Assembly (NCBI GenBank): GCA_026418275.1
Contig: JAOABQ010000019.1
Coordinates: 1-62,598 of the forward strand
Direction: 5' to 3'
Length of the DNA: 62,598 bases
Source: Clostridia bacterium
GTDB lineage: Bacteria > Bacillota > Clostridia > Acetivibrionales > DSM-2933
Below, piece by piece: positions 16,256-24,909 of this stretch (within the stretch, counting starts at the first letter, position 1; each line of letters starts with the position of its first letter). Below the pieces are notes generated by a model. The model was not told the origin of the DNA. It searched no databases and saw nothing but the letters and a program-made list of their open reading frames with translations. A program made the translations under genes and the position numbers.

Positions 16256-17539
16256 ATGAAGGTAGCCATTTTAACAATGTTTGGTGATCTGGATACAACA
16301 TACTCCCTGGTAAACGTAGTGGCTGAACAGCTAAGAATGCTGCTGGATGCGGGAATTCCCACCAAACTGCTGGTTTGCGAAGGTTGTAAACAAAACAGTA
16401 GGTTTGGCGTTTACAAAGATGAAAGAATTGAGTGGGTTGAAGTTACAAATTCAATGAACGGCAAGCAAATCCAATGGTTTGACTATGATATGCCCACTGG
16501 AAAGGTACACTTAAGTTTCTTTGAGGAAGAGGAAGTGATTGCCGAGGACCTGGCAAATAAGCTTTCTGACGTGGATGTATGCATTATGCACGACATACTT
16601 TATCAGGGCTGGCACTTAATTCATAATGCAGCCATTCGGAAAGCTCAGAAAAAACTTCCGAATACAAGGTTTATCTCCTTTTCCCATTCTGCTCCGGTAA
16701 ACCGCCCCGCTAACCCTGATTGGCCTTTTTCCGCACGGTTTACTCCCATGCCGCATACAACTTATATTTCTCTCACATATGCAGGAATCAGTGCCCTTGC
16801 CAAACAATATGATGTAGCAGAAGGCAGGTGCCGTGTCATCTATAACAGTTTAGACCTGCTGGCAAATATGAGTGAGGATGTTAAGGCAATTTCACAAAAG
16901 GTTGACCTGTTTTCCTCTGACATACTCATTGTTTATGCGGGCAGATTGACACAAGGCAAAAAATTTGACAAAGTAGCCGCTTTTGCCGGCGCTATGAAAA
17001 AGAAGACCGAACGTAATATAAAAGTCATTTTCTGTGATTTCCCATCGGGAGATGTAGATTCTAAAACCTATAAAACAGCTGTCAAGCTCATTGGACTAAA
17101 ATTCGGACTGGATGAGAAAGGAATTGCCTTTACTTCCGACTTAGGTTACCCAAACGGTTTTCCACGTAAAGGAGTTTTAGATTTATTTACTTTATCCAAC
17201 CTCTATGTATCCCCCTCCTATTCTGAGGCATTTCCGCTCACAGTTTTGGAGGCTGCAGGAAGAGGAAATTTCCTGGTATTAAACCAGGCGGTTCCTGCTC
17301 TTGAGGAAATCGGCAAACAGATGAATGCATATTTTATGCGGTGGGATGCAAGAAACTATGGATTTGATACGAAAGAATCCTACCACCCATCCGAACAGGC
17401 CTACTATGAAGATCATGCGGATATTATATTCCGCATGATGAGAGAAAACCCGGTAATTCACTCAAAAACACTGGTTAGACAGCGTTACAGCCCACAATGG
17501 ATATGGAAAAATCAATTTGAACCTCTCCTCGAAATATAG
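16256..17539 (+). CDS. GT4-like glycosyltransferase
   Basis: A 427-residue GT-B fold enzyme. The N-terminal domain opens MKVAILTMFGDLDTTYSLVN; the C-terminal nucleotide-sugar domain has VYAGRLTQGKKFD and PSYSEAFPLTVLEAAGRG, in which Glu is the family donor-binding acidic residue. No signal peptide, so cytosolic. It is a single-gene unit (AAAGGAGG upstream of ATG 16256; terminator downstream) facing the Thr-rich protein genes, which are candidate acceptors. Donor and acceptor are unknown. Confidence 0.85.
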   Translation: MKVAILTMFGDLDTTYSLVNVVAEQLRMLLDAGIPTKLLVCEGCKQNSRFGVYKDERIEWVEVTNSMNGKQIQWFDYDMPTGKVHLSFFEEEEVIAEDLANKLSDVDVCIMHDILYQGWHLIHNAAIRKAQKKLPNTRFISFSHSAPVNRPANPDWPFSARFTPMPHTTYISLTYAGISALAKQYDVAEGRCRVIYNSLDLLANMSEDVKAISQKVDLFSSDILIVYAGRLTQGKKFDKVAAFAGAMKKKTERNIKVIFCDFPSGDVDSKTYKTAVKLIGLKFGLDEKGIAFTSDLGYPNGFPRKGVLDLFTLSNLYVSPSYSEAFPLTVLEAAGRGNFLVLNQAVPALEEIGKQMNAYFMRWDARNYGFDTKESYHPSEQAYYEDHADIIFRMMRENPVIHSKTLVRQRYSPQWIWKNQFEPLLEI

Positions 17540-17544
17540 TGCAA

Positions 17545-17579
17545 AAATTTAAAGGCAGCCTGAAACTGCCTTTAAATTT
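17545..17579. terminator. Hairpin terminator after the 16256 glycosyltransferase
   Basis: A perfect 14-pair stem: AAATTTAAAGGCAG (17545-17558) with CTGCCTTTAAATTT (17566-17579). The A- and T-rich arms allow use from both sides. Confidence 0.8.
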
Positions 17580-17748
17580 ATAATACGAATTTATAAAAAG
17601 GTATATTCATCATTCCTCAAATAAGTACTTGTCGCAATGGTTTGATTTATCGAATACACCTAAATTGAATTTCAATAAGTCTAATTAGGAGTACTGTAAA
17701 ATAATCACCAAAAACAAACATGCATATTGTACATTTTATTTTTAATTT

Positions 17749-18903
17749 TTATGCCTGGCATTGTCCGATAACAAAGTTGCCGTTTAAAATAACCAGCCCG
17801 CTTGTAAAATTTAATGCCGGATTTGTAGCATTCGTTACAGAAATCTGGAATGAATCGTTGCCTGCACCTTGACCACCGTCAAAAAACGTATAAGTCACAG
17901 TTCCTGTACCCGTAATATCCGGTTCGGAGGGCTGGCTAAACGTTACATTTGCCGTTCCTTGAACCGTAAGAGTTCTTGGCGTTGCAGTAGTATTACAGGT
18001 GATTGTTGCTTGAGCAAGCTGCTGGGGTGTAAATTGCACCCGCAATACTACGCCCATATTATTTGCCTGGAAGGCGATATTATTTGCAGCAGTACATTGC
18101 GGATCACAGCATGAACAATTCAGCCTGGGATCTTGAATATTTGCGTTTCCTCCGATAAATCTGGGATCTCCAACTGTGATATTCCCGCTGCCGCTGCCTG
18201 TAATACAGCACTGCCGTTTGGTTGTGGAAGAGGTAGTAGAGGTTGAACTAGTGGTCGTAGTTGAGCTTGTTGTGGAGCTTGTTGTGGAGCTGGTTGTTGA
18301 GCTTGTTGTTGAACTTGTTGTAGTACTGGTTGTTGAGCTTGTTGTTGAGCTTGTTGTTGAGCTTGTTGTAGTACTGGTTGTTGAGCTTGTTGTTGAGCTT
18401 GTTGTTGAGCTTGTTGTGGATGTTGTTGTGGATGTTGTCGTGGATGTTGTTGTTGACGTTGTTGTTGATGATGTTGTTGATGTTGTTGATGTTGTTGTGC
18501 TTGTTGTTGTGCTTGTTGTTGTACTTGTTGTAGTGGTTGTTGTGGTGGTTGTTGTGGTGGTTGTGGTTGTTGTTGTGCTTGTTGTAGTTGTAGTGGTTGT
18601 TGTTGATAAAATATCAAGAATATTTTCCAACTTAAATTGCAACAGCATTTCTTCTTTAATTACACTCCGCAACGTTCGTTCAACAGACCTATTTATCGCT
18701 AATAAATCTACAATAGAAGGATTTTTCACATTTTGCCCCTTTAATGTACCGAGAATAGATTGAATTTTTTCAGCTTCTGAATTAATGATATGTGCTAACC
18801 CCAGCTCTTCAAATGCAATAGAAGCTAAAAGCAAATTAATAACATCATCTCCAGACAGATCAATTGTCGGACTAATATCTTGAGGAATGTTGGGAAAGGA
18901 CAT
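17749..18903 (-). CDS. Mucin-like Thr/Ser-rich spore-surface protein 1
   Basis: A 384-residue protein in three parts. Residues 1-99 form a helical module opening MSFPNIPQDISPTIDLSGDD and containing LLLASIAFEELGLAHIINSE, a module shared with the 19242 gene and with clostridial/bacillar surface proteins. Residues about 100-229 are almost only Thr and Ser (TTTSTTT-type repeats), a typical O-glycosylation scaffold. The C-terminal domain is beta-rich with Cys pairs (QCCITGSG, CSCCDPQC). There is no signal peptide, fitting assembly from the mother cell onto a spore. ATG 18903 has AAGGAGA ten bases upstream. Glycosyltransferases on both sides are probable modifiers. Confidence 0.72.
   Translation of the reverse strand: MSFPNIPQDISPTIDLSGDDVINLLLASIAFEELGLAHIINSEAEKIQSILGTLKGQNVKNPSIVDLLAINRSVERTLRSVIKEEMLLQFKLENILDILSTTTTTTTTSTTTTTTTTTTTTTTTTTSTTTSTTTSTTTSTTSTTSSTTTSTTTSTTTSTTTSTTSSTTSSTTSSTTSTTTSSTTSSTTSSTTSTTTSSTTSSTTSSTTSSTTSSTTTTSSTSTTSSTTKRQCCITGSGSGNITVGDPRFIGGNANIQDPRLNCSCCDPQCTAANNIAFQANNMGVVLRVQFTPQQLAQATITCNTTATPRTLTVQGTANVTFSQPSEPDITGTGTVTYTFFDGGQGAGNDSFQISVTNATNPALNFTSGLVILNGNFVIGQCQA
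18216..18606 (-). repeat. Trinucleotide-like repeat coding the Thr/Ser linker of protein 1
   Basis: On the plus strand this is about 390 bases of GTTGTNGTG-like repeats almost devoid of A-rich blocks. Repeated units such as GTTGTTGAGCTT recur. Repeat-length change would alter the linker in frame. Confidence 0.85.
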
Positions 18904-19165
18904 ATAGATCACTTCTCCTTTTAATTATAATAAAATTACTACTACTTCATTTTATGTAAACATCTTTTCCCGTGTTACAATAATTTACATAATTAAAACT
19001 TGTCCGGGAAAGAATTATAAATCTACATATTAAAAATTTATGTTATTTTTTCTCAGTACCCATTTGCATTAAAAATAGACTTAATCCTTTCACCCCATGT
19101 ATTAGTTTCGAAGTAATTTGATCTATGGATTTCTAATGTTTAATTTGAATATAGTACCTTAAAAA

Positions 19166-19201
19166 GATTGAGCGTTTGATAAGCCAAACCTCCAAACGCT
19201 C
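19166..19201 (-). terminator. Terminator of the 19242 gene
   Basis: GAGCGTTTG (minus strand, 19201-19193) pairs with CAAACGCTC (19178-19170), followed on the minus strand by AATCTTTTT. The rest of the 18904-19241 gap is AT-rich with no gene seen. Confidence 0.85.
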
Positions 19202-19241
19202 TTTATACATTACCTTTTTGAAATTTAATAAGCCTCTACAT

Positions 19242-20543
19242 CTAACAACTGTACTTTATAGCCAGGTTGGAAGCTTTCACAGTGACTTTACCGCTATGAT
19301 GATCAAGAAAAGGATTGTCACATACGGTTATTATCATCTGAAAAGCACTGATTTTATTGCTTTTATCCCGGTCTATTAGCTTCAGTTCGAAACTACCTGT
19401 CTTTGTAATATCCTCTCTTCCCCTCTCTTTTCTCTTCACTTCTCCCAAGCCTTTTACGGTCATCAATATACCATCCTTTGTTTTCTCACACTTTATTTTA
19501 AGGCTATTTGGAAATGCAGTAAAAGTTTCCAGTATATCTCCTTTTTGTACGCTGTAGCACAAGACACAATCATTCTTTTCACACCTCAAAGTACAAATAT
19601 CAGCCTGTAAGACTGCTGTTCCTGCAAAGAACCGATCGCAGCAGTTTGAAATACATCCCACGCCTCTTCCCTTTAAGCTGCAGTGGCATTTCTTTCTGGT
19701 AGTAGTTGTTGTAAAGGATGTAGCACTCGTAGTGGTTTTTGTTGCAGTTCTCGTTGTAGTGGTTTTTGTCATGGTGCTGGTTGTTCTTGTTGTAGTGCTG
19801 GTTGTTTTTGTTGTGGTGCTGGTTGTCTTTGTCATGGTGCTGGTTGTTTTTGTCATGGTGCTGGTTGTTTTTGTTGTAGTGCTGGTTGTCTTTGTTGTAC
19901 TCGCAGTCCTAGTGGTGGAGCTTGTTGTTTTAGTGGTTGTATGGGTGGTTGTACTTGTTTTAGTGCTTGTTGTTGTGCTGCTTGTGGTACTGGATTTAGT
20001 ACTTGTTGCTGTCCTGGTGGTGCTGGATGTAGTGCTCGTTGTTGTACTGGTTGTTGTGCTGAACGTAGTGCTTGTTGTAGTACTTGTTGTGCTGGATGTC
20101 GTGCTGAACGTAGTGCTGGATGTAGTGATTGTTGTGCTGGATGTCGTACTGAACGTAGTGCTTGTTGTAGATGTTGATGTGTTAGTTGTAGTAAAGGTAG
20201 TTGTTGTGGTGCTTGTTGTTGTGGTGCTTGTCGAACTTGATGTAGAACAAGTAGTTGACGAGCATACCCTATCAAGAACTTCTTCCAGTTTAAATTGAAG
20301 AAGCATCTCCAATTTAATTACATCCATCATAATCCGGTGTACACTGCGGTTTATCTCAAGAATTTCCTTATTTGTAGTATCCGGATTATCTCCTATAGCA
20401 AATTTGATTTTTTCTACCTCCGCATCGATGAGTTCGGATAGACTGATCTCTTCCAGTGCAATAGAAAGAAGGAGCAAATTACACACATCTTCTCTTTCTA
20501 TATCGATCTCTGGATGGATATCCGGAATGTTTGGAAATGACAT
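19242..20543 (-). CDS. Mucin-like Thr/Ser-rich spore-surface protein 2
   Basis: A 433-residue paralogue of the 17749 product in layout. Residues 1-93 form the same N-terminal module (MSFPNIPDIHPEIDIEREDV, LLLLSIALEEISLSELIDAE). Residues about 95-282 are a Thr-rich linker whose later part is built of seven-residue units such as TTTKTTS, TMTKTTS and TTTRTTS, so unlike protein 1 it carries regularly spaced Lys/Arg. The C-terminal domain has many Cys (KKCHCSLKG, CISNCCDRF, CEKNDCVLCY) and beta structure. ATG 20543 follows GGAGGG. No signal peptide. Likely a glycosylated spore-layer or appendage component; this is inferred. Confidence 0.72.
   Translation of the reverse strand: MSFPNIPDIHPEIDIEREDVCNLLLLSIALEEISLSELIDAEVEKIKFAIGDNPDTTNKEILEINRSVHRIMMDVIKLEMLLQFKLEEVLDRVCSSTTCSTSSSTSTTTTSTTTTTFTTTNTSTSTTSTTFSTTSSTTITTSSTTFSTTSSTTSTTTSTTFSTTTSTTTSTTSSTTRTATSTKSSTTSSTTTSTKTSTTTHTTTKTTSSTTRTASTTKTTSTTTKTTSTMTKTTSTMTKTTSTTTKTTSTTTRTTSTMTKTTTTRTATKTTTSATSFTTTTTRKKCHCSLKGRGVGCISNCCDRFFAGTAVLQADICTLRCEKNDCVLCYSVQKGDILETFTAFPNSLKIKCEKTKDGILMTVKGLGEVKRKERGREDITKTGSFELKLIDRDKSNKISAFQMIITVCDNPFLDHHSGKVTVKASNLAIKYSC
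19695..20260 (-). repeat. 21-base-unit repeat coding the Thr-rich linker of protein 2
   Basis: Low-complexity GT-rich DNA on the plus strand. In 19760-19910 the units are 21 bases (for example GGTGCTGGTTGTTTTTGT variants), each coding one seven-residue TTxKTTS unit. Confidence 0.85.
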
Positions 20544-20675
20544 AATAATCCCTCCGCTTTTTCCTGTATCTATTTGAATTCCGGGTAGTATAAGTATTCG
20601 GGACAGAATGGTTTACTCCCCTCCTGCCCCAAGTAAGTCCTTTTGCCATGACCCTATTCATTATGTTTGAATAAA

Positions 20676-21065
20676 TTAAAATTTTTTAAGCCTATTTACA
20701 TAATATTCAATTCTGCATTGAATCCATTCCTCGATATTTCCTATAAAGTTTTCAAGGACGTCCATTTCCTTATTGTTCATTAAGTGATAAATCCGCTCTT
20801 TACATTGACAAAGTGCTTCATCCTTTTCCATCTGTAAAAACTCACCCGAATGCTTCACTCCGTCTACAACAGACTGTTTTGTGGCAATAACACTGGTTTT
20901 GATGATCTCATCCAGATTTAAAAGAATTTTTTCAATTTTTTGATTCAATTGATCTTTCTTTGCATTACTGTAGTTCATTTTAAGCAGTTTCAAAATATGG
21001 AAAACAGTTAGGGCCGCTGAACAGATCAAAACCGCTAGAGCCAAATAACCAAGGATGTTATTCAT
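20676..21065 (-). CDS. Phage holin LL-H-like membrane protein (distal)
   Basis: A 129-residue protein with one N-terminal membrane segment (LGYLALAVLICSAALTVFHI) followed by a long helical region that ends QCRIEYYVNRLKK, nearly the same ending as the 22703 product (ESRIEYYVNELKNK). This fits the LL-H phage holin family. The 3' end of the amidase gene overlaps its start by 8 bases, so the two are coupled. It probably helps the amidase cross or act at the membrane. Confidence 0.65.
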   Translation of the reverse strand: MNNILGYLALAVLICSAALTVFHILKLLKMNYSNAKKDQLNQKIEKILLNLDEIIKTSVIATKQSVVDGVKHSGEFLQMEKDEALCQCKERIYHLMNNKEMDVLENFIGNIEEWIQCRIEYYVNRLKKF

Positions 21066-22686
21066 GTTTCATCAACTCCTTTCTTAAGCGGTTAACCAGG
21101 CACAAAACCATTGCCTCCGAAGCAAACTGATTAAGGGTAGCTGCATGATCATTCTCAAGAATACCCACACTTAGAAGCTTGTCATTGCAGGGTTGCCCCC
21201 AAGTTTCATTTACTCTGGCTCCCCTAATGTTTGCTCTGCCATCATCCCTTGAACCTCTTGCCGGATCCAGTATTTTATCTCTTAACCGGTTGATTAAACA
21301 AATAATCATCGCTTCACTTGCAAAACTGTCAAGAGTAAGGGTATGATCGTTATAAAGAATACCTGCTTTTATTAGTTCGTCATTGCAAGGCTTTGCCCAA
21401 TGTAAAGATGTAATTTTTATGTTCTCGTTTTTCGACTCATGGGACACTGCTTTTCCTTTGCTCTCCGTCAGATGCTTTCTTAGACGGTTAACCAGACAAA
21501 TGACCATTCCTTCGGTTGCATTGAGACTGAGTTTATAAGAATGATCATTATAAAGTAAGCCTGCTTTCATAAGTTCGTCATTACACGCTTTCCCCCAATG
21601 ATCCTTTGTCTCTTCATCGTCCGGTCCCCCCGGAGGATAAACCGCCATGATATTTTTTCGCATGCTTACAATTCTATCTCCATACCCAACTCCCGGTACA
21701 GCCCATTTTCCGTTAAGATCCTCCCAGTTGGGTGCAATTCCTCTCTGAACCAAATTAAAACGGGTATCGTACACAATTCTTCCCGGAGGGACAGGCTGGA
21801 TGGCTGCATAAGCAAACAGGTGCTGGATATGCGCTTCTATTCCTGTTTCAGGGGATGGAAAGCTTTCCCCCGGATTACTTCCGCCTGTGGCTCCCAGTCC
21901 TGCAAAGTTATTCTGCTCCGGTTTAACGACTCCTGTATACTTAAGCCAGTTGGTCTCATGCATGGATTGAAGAAAAGCCAGATCAGCTTTTATACCGTAA
22001 TACTTTGAAATTCTATAATACAAATCGACAATCACAGGATTTGCCTGGGGGTTTCTTTCTTTTAAAGCCTTTTTCAATTGGTAGGGTGTAAGCAGTGCTT
22101 CTCCCACAATAGGCGTTTTATCAGTAATAATTCCAAAAAGATAGTTTTTTATGCCCTTTGCAACAGCTGTAGTTAAGCGATCCTGCCAAGCCGGATCAGT
22201 CAACATTTTGAAATCTTCCATATTGTCCATAAAGCCAAATTCTACAATGATTGTTTCCACCTCAGGGTAAGTAAGCCGGATAATAAAATAATAATCCCTT
22301 CCCCCACCTGAAGGACTTGTACTGGGTCTGCTAAATGCCCTTCTTACTGTAAAATTCGTCTTTTTGACTTCCTCCAAAATCATATTCGATAAAATCCCTT
22401 TTGAGTGGATGCTGTGAATCACTTCCAACCCTCTGGCCTTTCCGTTGAATGCATTGTTGTGGCAGGATATGCACAGCTTTGCACCCGATTTTTTAATAAG
22501 GTCGGTAAGCATTTTAGGAGTGTGATAGTCATTATTAATAAGGGATTCATCTACATCAATTGCCATTTGTTTAAGCTTTTGAGCCAATAGCCTGGAGAAT
22601 ATCAGGTTTAAGTCTTTTTCCTTCAGTCCAAAAGCAACTGCCCCTGATTCACTTCCTCCATGGCCTGAATCTATAATCACCTTCAT
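21058..22686 (-). CDS. N-acetylmuramoyl-L-alanine amidase with glucosaminidase-like domain and three C-terminal repeats
   Basis: A 542-residue endolysin-like enzyme without signal peptide. Residues 1-180 are an Amidase_3 zinc hydrolase: MKVIIDSGHGG, CISCHNNAFNG, and the glutamate in ETIIVEFGFMDN. Residues about 190-350 look like a lysozyme/glucosaminidase domain (AFLQSMHETNWLKYTG, NNFAGLGATGG). The C-terminus has three repeats of about 45 residues, each with the pattern W-x-x-x-CNDxL-x-x-x-GIL-x-NDH and a closing A-x-x-x-CLVNRLR, probably a wall-binding unit. It lies between two holin-like genes. In a spore-surface region this suggests a domesticated lysis or secretion module, not a prophage. 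Confidence 0.88.
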   Translation of the reverse strand: MKVIIDSGHGGSESGAVAFGLKEKDLNLIFSRLLAQKLKQMAIDVDESLINNDYHTPKMLTDLIKKSGAKLCISCHNNAFNGKARGLEVIHSIHSKGILSNMILEEVKKTNFTVRRAFSRPSTSPSGGGRDYYFIIRLTYPEVETIIVEFGFMDNMEDFKMLTDPAWQDRLTTAVAKGIKNYLFGIITDKTPIVGEALLTPYQLKKALKERNPQANPVIVDLYYRISKYYGIKADLAFLQSMHETNWLKYTGVVKPEQNNFAGLGATGGSNPGESFPSPETGIEAHIQHLFAYAAIQPVPPGRIVYDTRFNLVQRGIAPNWEDLNGKWAVPGVGYGDRIVSMRKNIMAVYPPGGPDDEETKDHWGKACNDELMKAGLLYNDHSYKLSLNATEGMVICLVNRLRKHLTESKGKAVSHESKNENIKITSLHWAKPCNDELIKAGILYNDHTLTLDSFASEAMIICLINRLRDKILDPARGSRDDGRANIRGARVNETWGQPCNDKLLSVGILENDHAATLNQFASEAMVLCLVNRLRKELMKHE

Positions 22687-22702
22687 CGCCTATCACCTCC
22701 GC

Positions 22703-23137
22703 TTATTTTACAGGCAGCAATACAGTTTGTTTGTTTTTCAGTTCATTGACATAATATTCAATACGGCTTTCAAGCCAAACATTGAGATCATTGTAAACTT
22801 CGCCCAGGACCTTCAATCCGGTCTCTCCCAATATTTTTACAACCTTTTCCTTTGCCATATCAAAGGCGATCTTTTGTTCATGGGGTAGAAACACCCCATT
22901 ATTCTTTTTTATTTCATCCACATAGATCTGATTTACCGTAGCTACCGCAGATATCACAGCTTCTTCCGCTATATGAACATATTCCTTTATCTCCTTATAC
23001 TTGATCTTCGCCTCAAGATCGTCTGTTTTTTGCCGTATATAAGCGATTAAATACTTCGTCAAATATGGAATCAACGGAATAATAATCAAATTCATCATTG
23101 TGCTGAAAATTTCTTTATTTTCAATAAAGTATCTCAT
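22703..23137 (-). CDS. Phage holin LL-H-like membrane protein (proximal)
   Basis: A 144-residue protein with an N-terminal membrane segment (MMNLIIIPLIPYLTKYLIAY) and a charged helical rest including EYVHIAEEAVISAVATVNQI, typical of LLH-family phage holins. It is the first gene of the holin-amidase-holin unit, 16 bases before the amidase. No other phage genes are present in the window. Confidence 0.75.
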   Translation of the reverse strand: MRYFIENKEIFSTMMNLIIIPLIPYLTKYLIAYIRQKTDDLEAKIKYKEIKEYVHIAEEAVISAVATVNQIYVDEIKKNNGVFLPHEQKIAFDMAKEKVVKILGETGLKVLGEVYNDLNVWLESRIEYYVNELKNKQTVLLPVK

Positions 23138-23205
23138 AAAATCACCTTCTCAACATAAAGCATCCTGTTACCATTTTATGTCCATAGATTACAAATGTTA
23201 CTTCC

Positions 23206-23338
23206 CTATGCTTTTTAACACAACAAATTTCTTGTTTTAAAAGTGTTAAAAATGCACTTCCTCTGTTTGTGCCTCTCATACTCTAGAAAAGAATTACGTT
23301 ACGAGGCACTAGAAAAAAATTACGGTACGAGGCATCAG
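23206..23338 (+). mobile_element. MITE-like element family A with a duplicated right end
   Basis: A 107-base copy (23206-23312), immediately followed by a second diverged right end, AAATTACGGTACGAGGCATC, to 23338. The tail duplication suggests a tandem insertion and deletion. Confidence 0.83.
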
Positions 23339-23406
23339 TGCGTTAGCCTAAGATAAATCAGTGATTTTCAAGTGAGTAAAATAGCGATGGCAAGTAGTAA
23401 AAAGAA

Positions 23407-23433
23407 ATGAAGGGGCCCTTCGGACACCTTCAT
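23407..23433 (-). terminator. Probable terminator of the 23643 gene
   Basis: Arms ATGAAGG and CCTTCAT enclose a GGGGCCC core, followed on the minus strand by TTCTTTTT. It is about 210 bases beyond the stop codon, with a family B element in between. Confidence 0.6.
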
Positions 23434-23506
23434 ACCCTTTCCCCCATATACTTCTTATCCCAGCCATGGGGGTGCACATATATAAGATTGGGAATATTCC
23501 TTACTA

Positions 23507-23607
23507 TAGATAACGAAGTGTAAACATAGTGAAATTCGAGAGATGAAATACCTGGTTTACTTAGGTGTCAGAAATCAAAATTTTACTTTTACAGTTCGTT
23601 ATCTCTT
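23507..23607 (+). mobile_element. MITE-like element family B, uninterrupted reference copy
   Basis: About 101 bases. Left end TAGATAACGAAGTGTAAACA and right end TTTTACAGTTCGTTATCTCT form a terminal inverted repeat of about 17 bases with one mismatch. No reading frame of note. Confidence 0.85.
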
Positions 23608-23642
23608 ATTTTGCACGCCAATACTATTTTTTAAATTGAAAT

Positions 23643-24689
23643 CTACCCTTTCATTACTTCCTGTATAAATTCCAAGTAATTCCTACAAATTCCCGTTCCC
23701 TCAAAGCTTCCTATATTTTCTGCCTGCATTTCAATCATTTGATCCCGTAACTCTTTTTCTTCACAAACCCTGTAAATATTCTCCAAACACCTATCTACAT
23801 CATCTGGGGAAAAATACAGTGCACAATCCTTTGCAATTTCCCTGAATGTAGGGAGATCGGATAACACCATGGGACATTGGGTTGCCATGGCCTCTAAAAC
23901 AGTCATTCCAAATGACTCTGTATAGGAAGTCGATAAATAGCATCCTGAAAAAGCTGCATTATAGTACCACCTGGGAATTTCATCGTACGAGCAATTCGAT
24001 ATAAGCTGTATTTTAGACTGTAAATCCCTCCTACGAAGAATATTGGCAAGTTTGGGGTATTCACTGGAATTTATCCTTTCTTTCAATGGGTTCAGATCGG
24101 ATATGATACGGATCAAATAATCATCCCGGACTCTTTTGGCAAGCTTAATTAAGATGCTCCAATTCTTATTGGGTTCAATCCGTCCTACCCATAAAATAAT
24201 CTTCTTATTTGATTTCGGAATCCCCACTGATAAGCCCTTATCAAAGAAATTTTTTCCTACACAATTCGGAAAAGAAAATGAGGGGATACCGTGAGGTATA
24301 TAATCTTTTGCCTCATTTTGCTTAAACCTGGTCGGAAAAACGATTCCCTTGACAAATTCTTTTTTCAAAAAACTTAAATAATATGAAAATGCCACCCCAA
24401 CATGACACTCGTATATAAAAGGCAATTTCAACTTATATAACCTATCAAAAGTCGTTTCATAGGGTGAAAGGTTAATTAAAACATCCGAGTCCTTTGTAAG
24501 TGCTGCCAGTTTACTGTCATTTTCCGCTATAAAAGTTTTATACTTTCTGAAAGTTTGATTTTCCATACCTTTCTCAAAAAAAATGATTTGACAGTCCATA
24601 CCTAAATCTTTTAGATAGTCCATTTTATTTTTGGTCGCAGATTCAAGCCCTCCCAAAAAACATTTATCATAAATAAACGATATTTTCAA
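23643..24689 (-). CDS. GT4-like glycosyltransferase
   Basis: A 348-residue GT-B enzyme. The donor domain has ILWVGRIEPNKNWSILIKLA and STSYTESFGMTVLEAMATQC, with the family Glu in ESFG. Translation most likely starts at TTG 24689, seven bases after AGAGGGG; upstream in-frame codons lack a site. Cytosolic, no membrane segment. It is divergent from the 24910 glycosyltransferase. Acceptor unknown; the nearby Thr-rich proteins are candidates. Confidence 0.85.
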   Translation of the reverse strand: MKISFIYDKCFLGGLESATKNKMDYLKDLGMDCQIIFFEKGMENQTFRKYKTFIAENDSKLAALTKDSDVLINLSPYETTFDRLYKLKLPFIYECHVGVAFSYYLSFLKKEFVKGIVFPTRFKQNEAKDYIPHGIPSFSFPNCVGKNFFDKGLSVGIPKSNKKIILWVGRIEPNKNWSILIKLAKRVRDDYLIRIISDLNPLKERINSSEYPKLANILRRRDLQSKIQLISNCSYDEIPRWYYNAAFSGCYLSTSYTESFGMTVLEAMATQCPMVLSDLPTFREIAKDCALYFSPDDVDRCLENIYRVCEEKELRDQMIEMQAENIGSFEGTGICRNYLEFIQEVMKG

Positions 24690-24909
24690 AACATCAGCCC
24701 CTCTTCTCTCCCGATGGATATCAGGAAAAGTTTCAGTGATACCCACGTTGAAGATTTACTCTACTGATTTAAAATATGAATATTAGGTAATGAATGGTAC
24801 ACTTTTTATGTATCTCCTCTTGTATTTTTGTAAACTTTTAACACCCAATATAATAATATAAAGTATGTTGAAAATTACCCATTTACCAAACTTTTAGGAG
24901 ATGATTTTA

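Noticed and set aside
18176..18763. Long Val-rich reading frame on the plus strand opposite the Thr linker
   Set aside because: It is the complement of the Thr/Ser repeat; its VVVLVV composition is an artefact of GTT/GTG repeats and it has no ribosome site.
19242..19379. Small plus-strand frame at the end of the second Thr-rich gene
   Set aside because: It is antisense to the Cys-rich C-terminal domain and has no ribosome site.
18216..20260. CRISPR array
   Set aside because: Repeats are contiguous, in coding frame and without unique spacers.
19683..20298. Cys-rich and Val-rich plus-strand frames opposite the second Thr linker
   Set aside because: Same artefact: low-complexity complement of the coding repeat.
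20676..23137. Prophage
   Set aside because: Only holin and amidase genes are present; no structural, packaging, integrase or attachment sequences.
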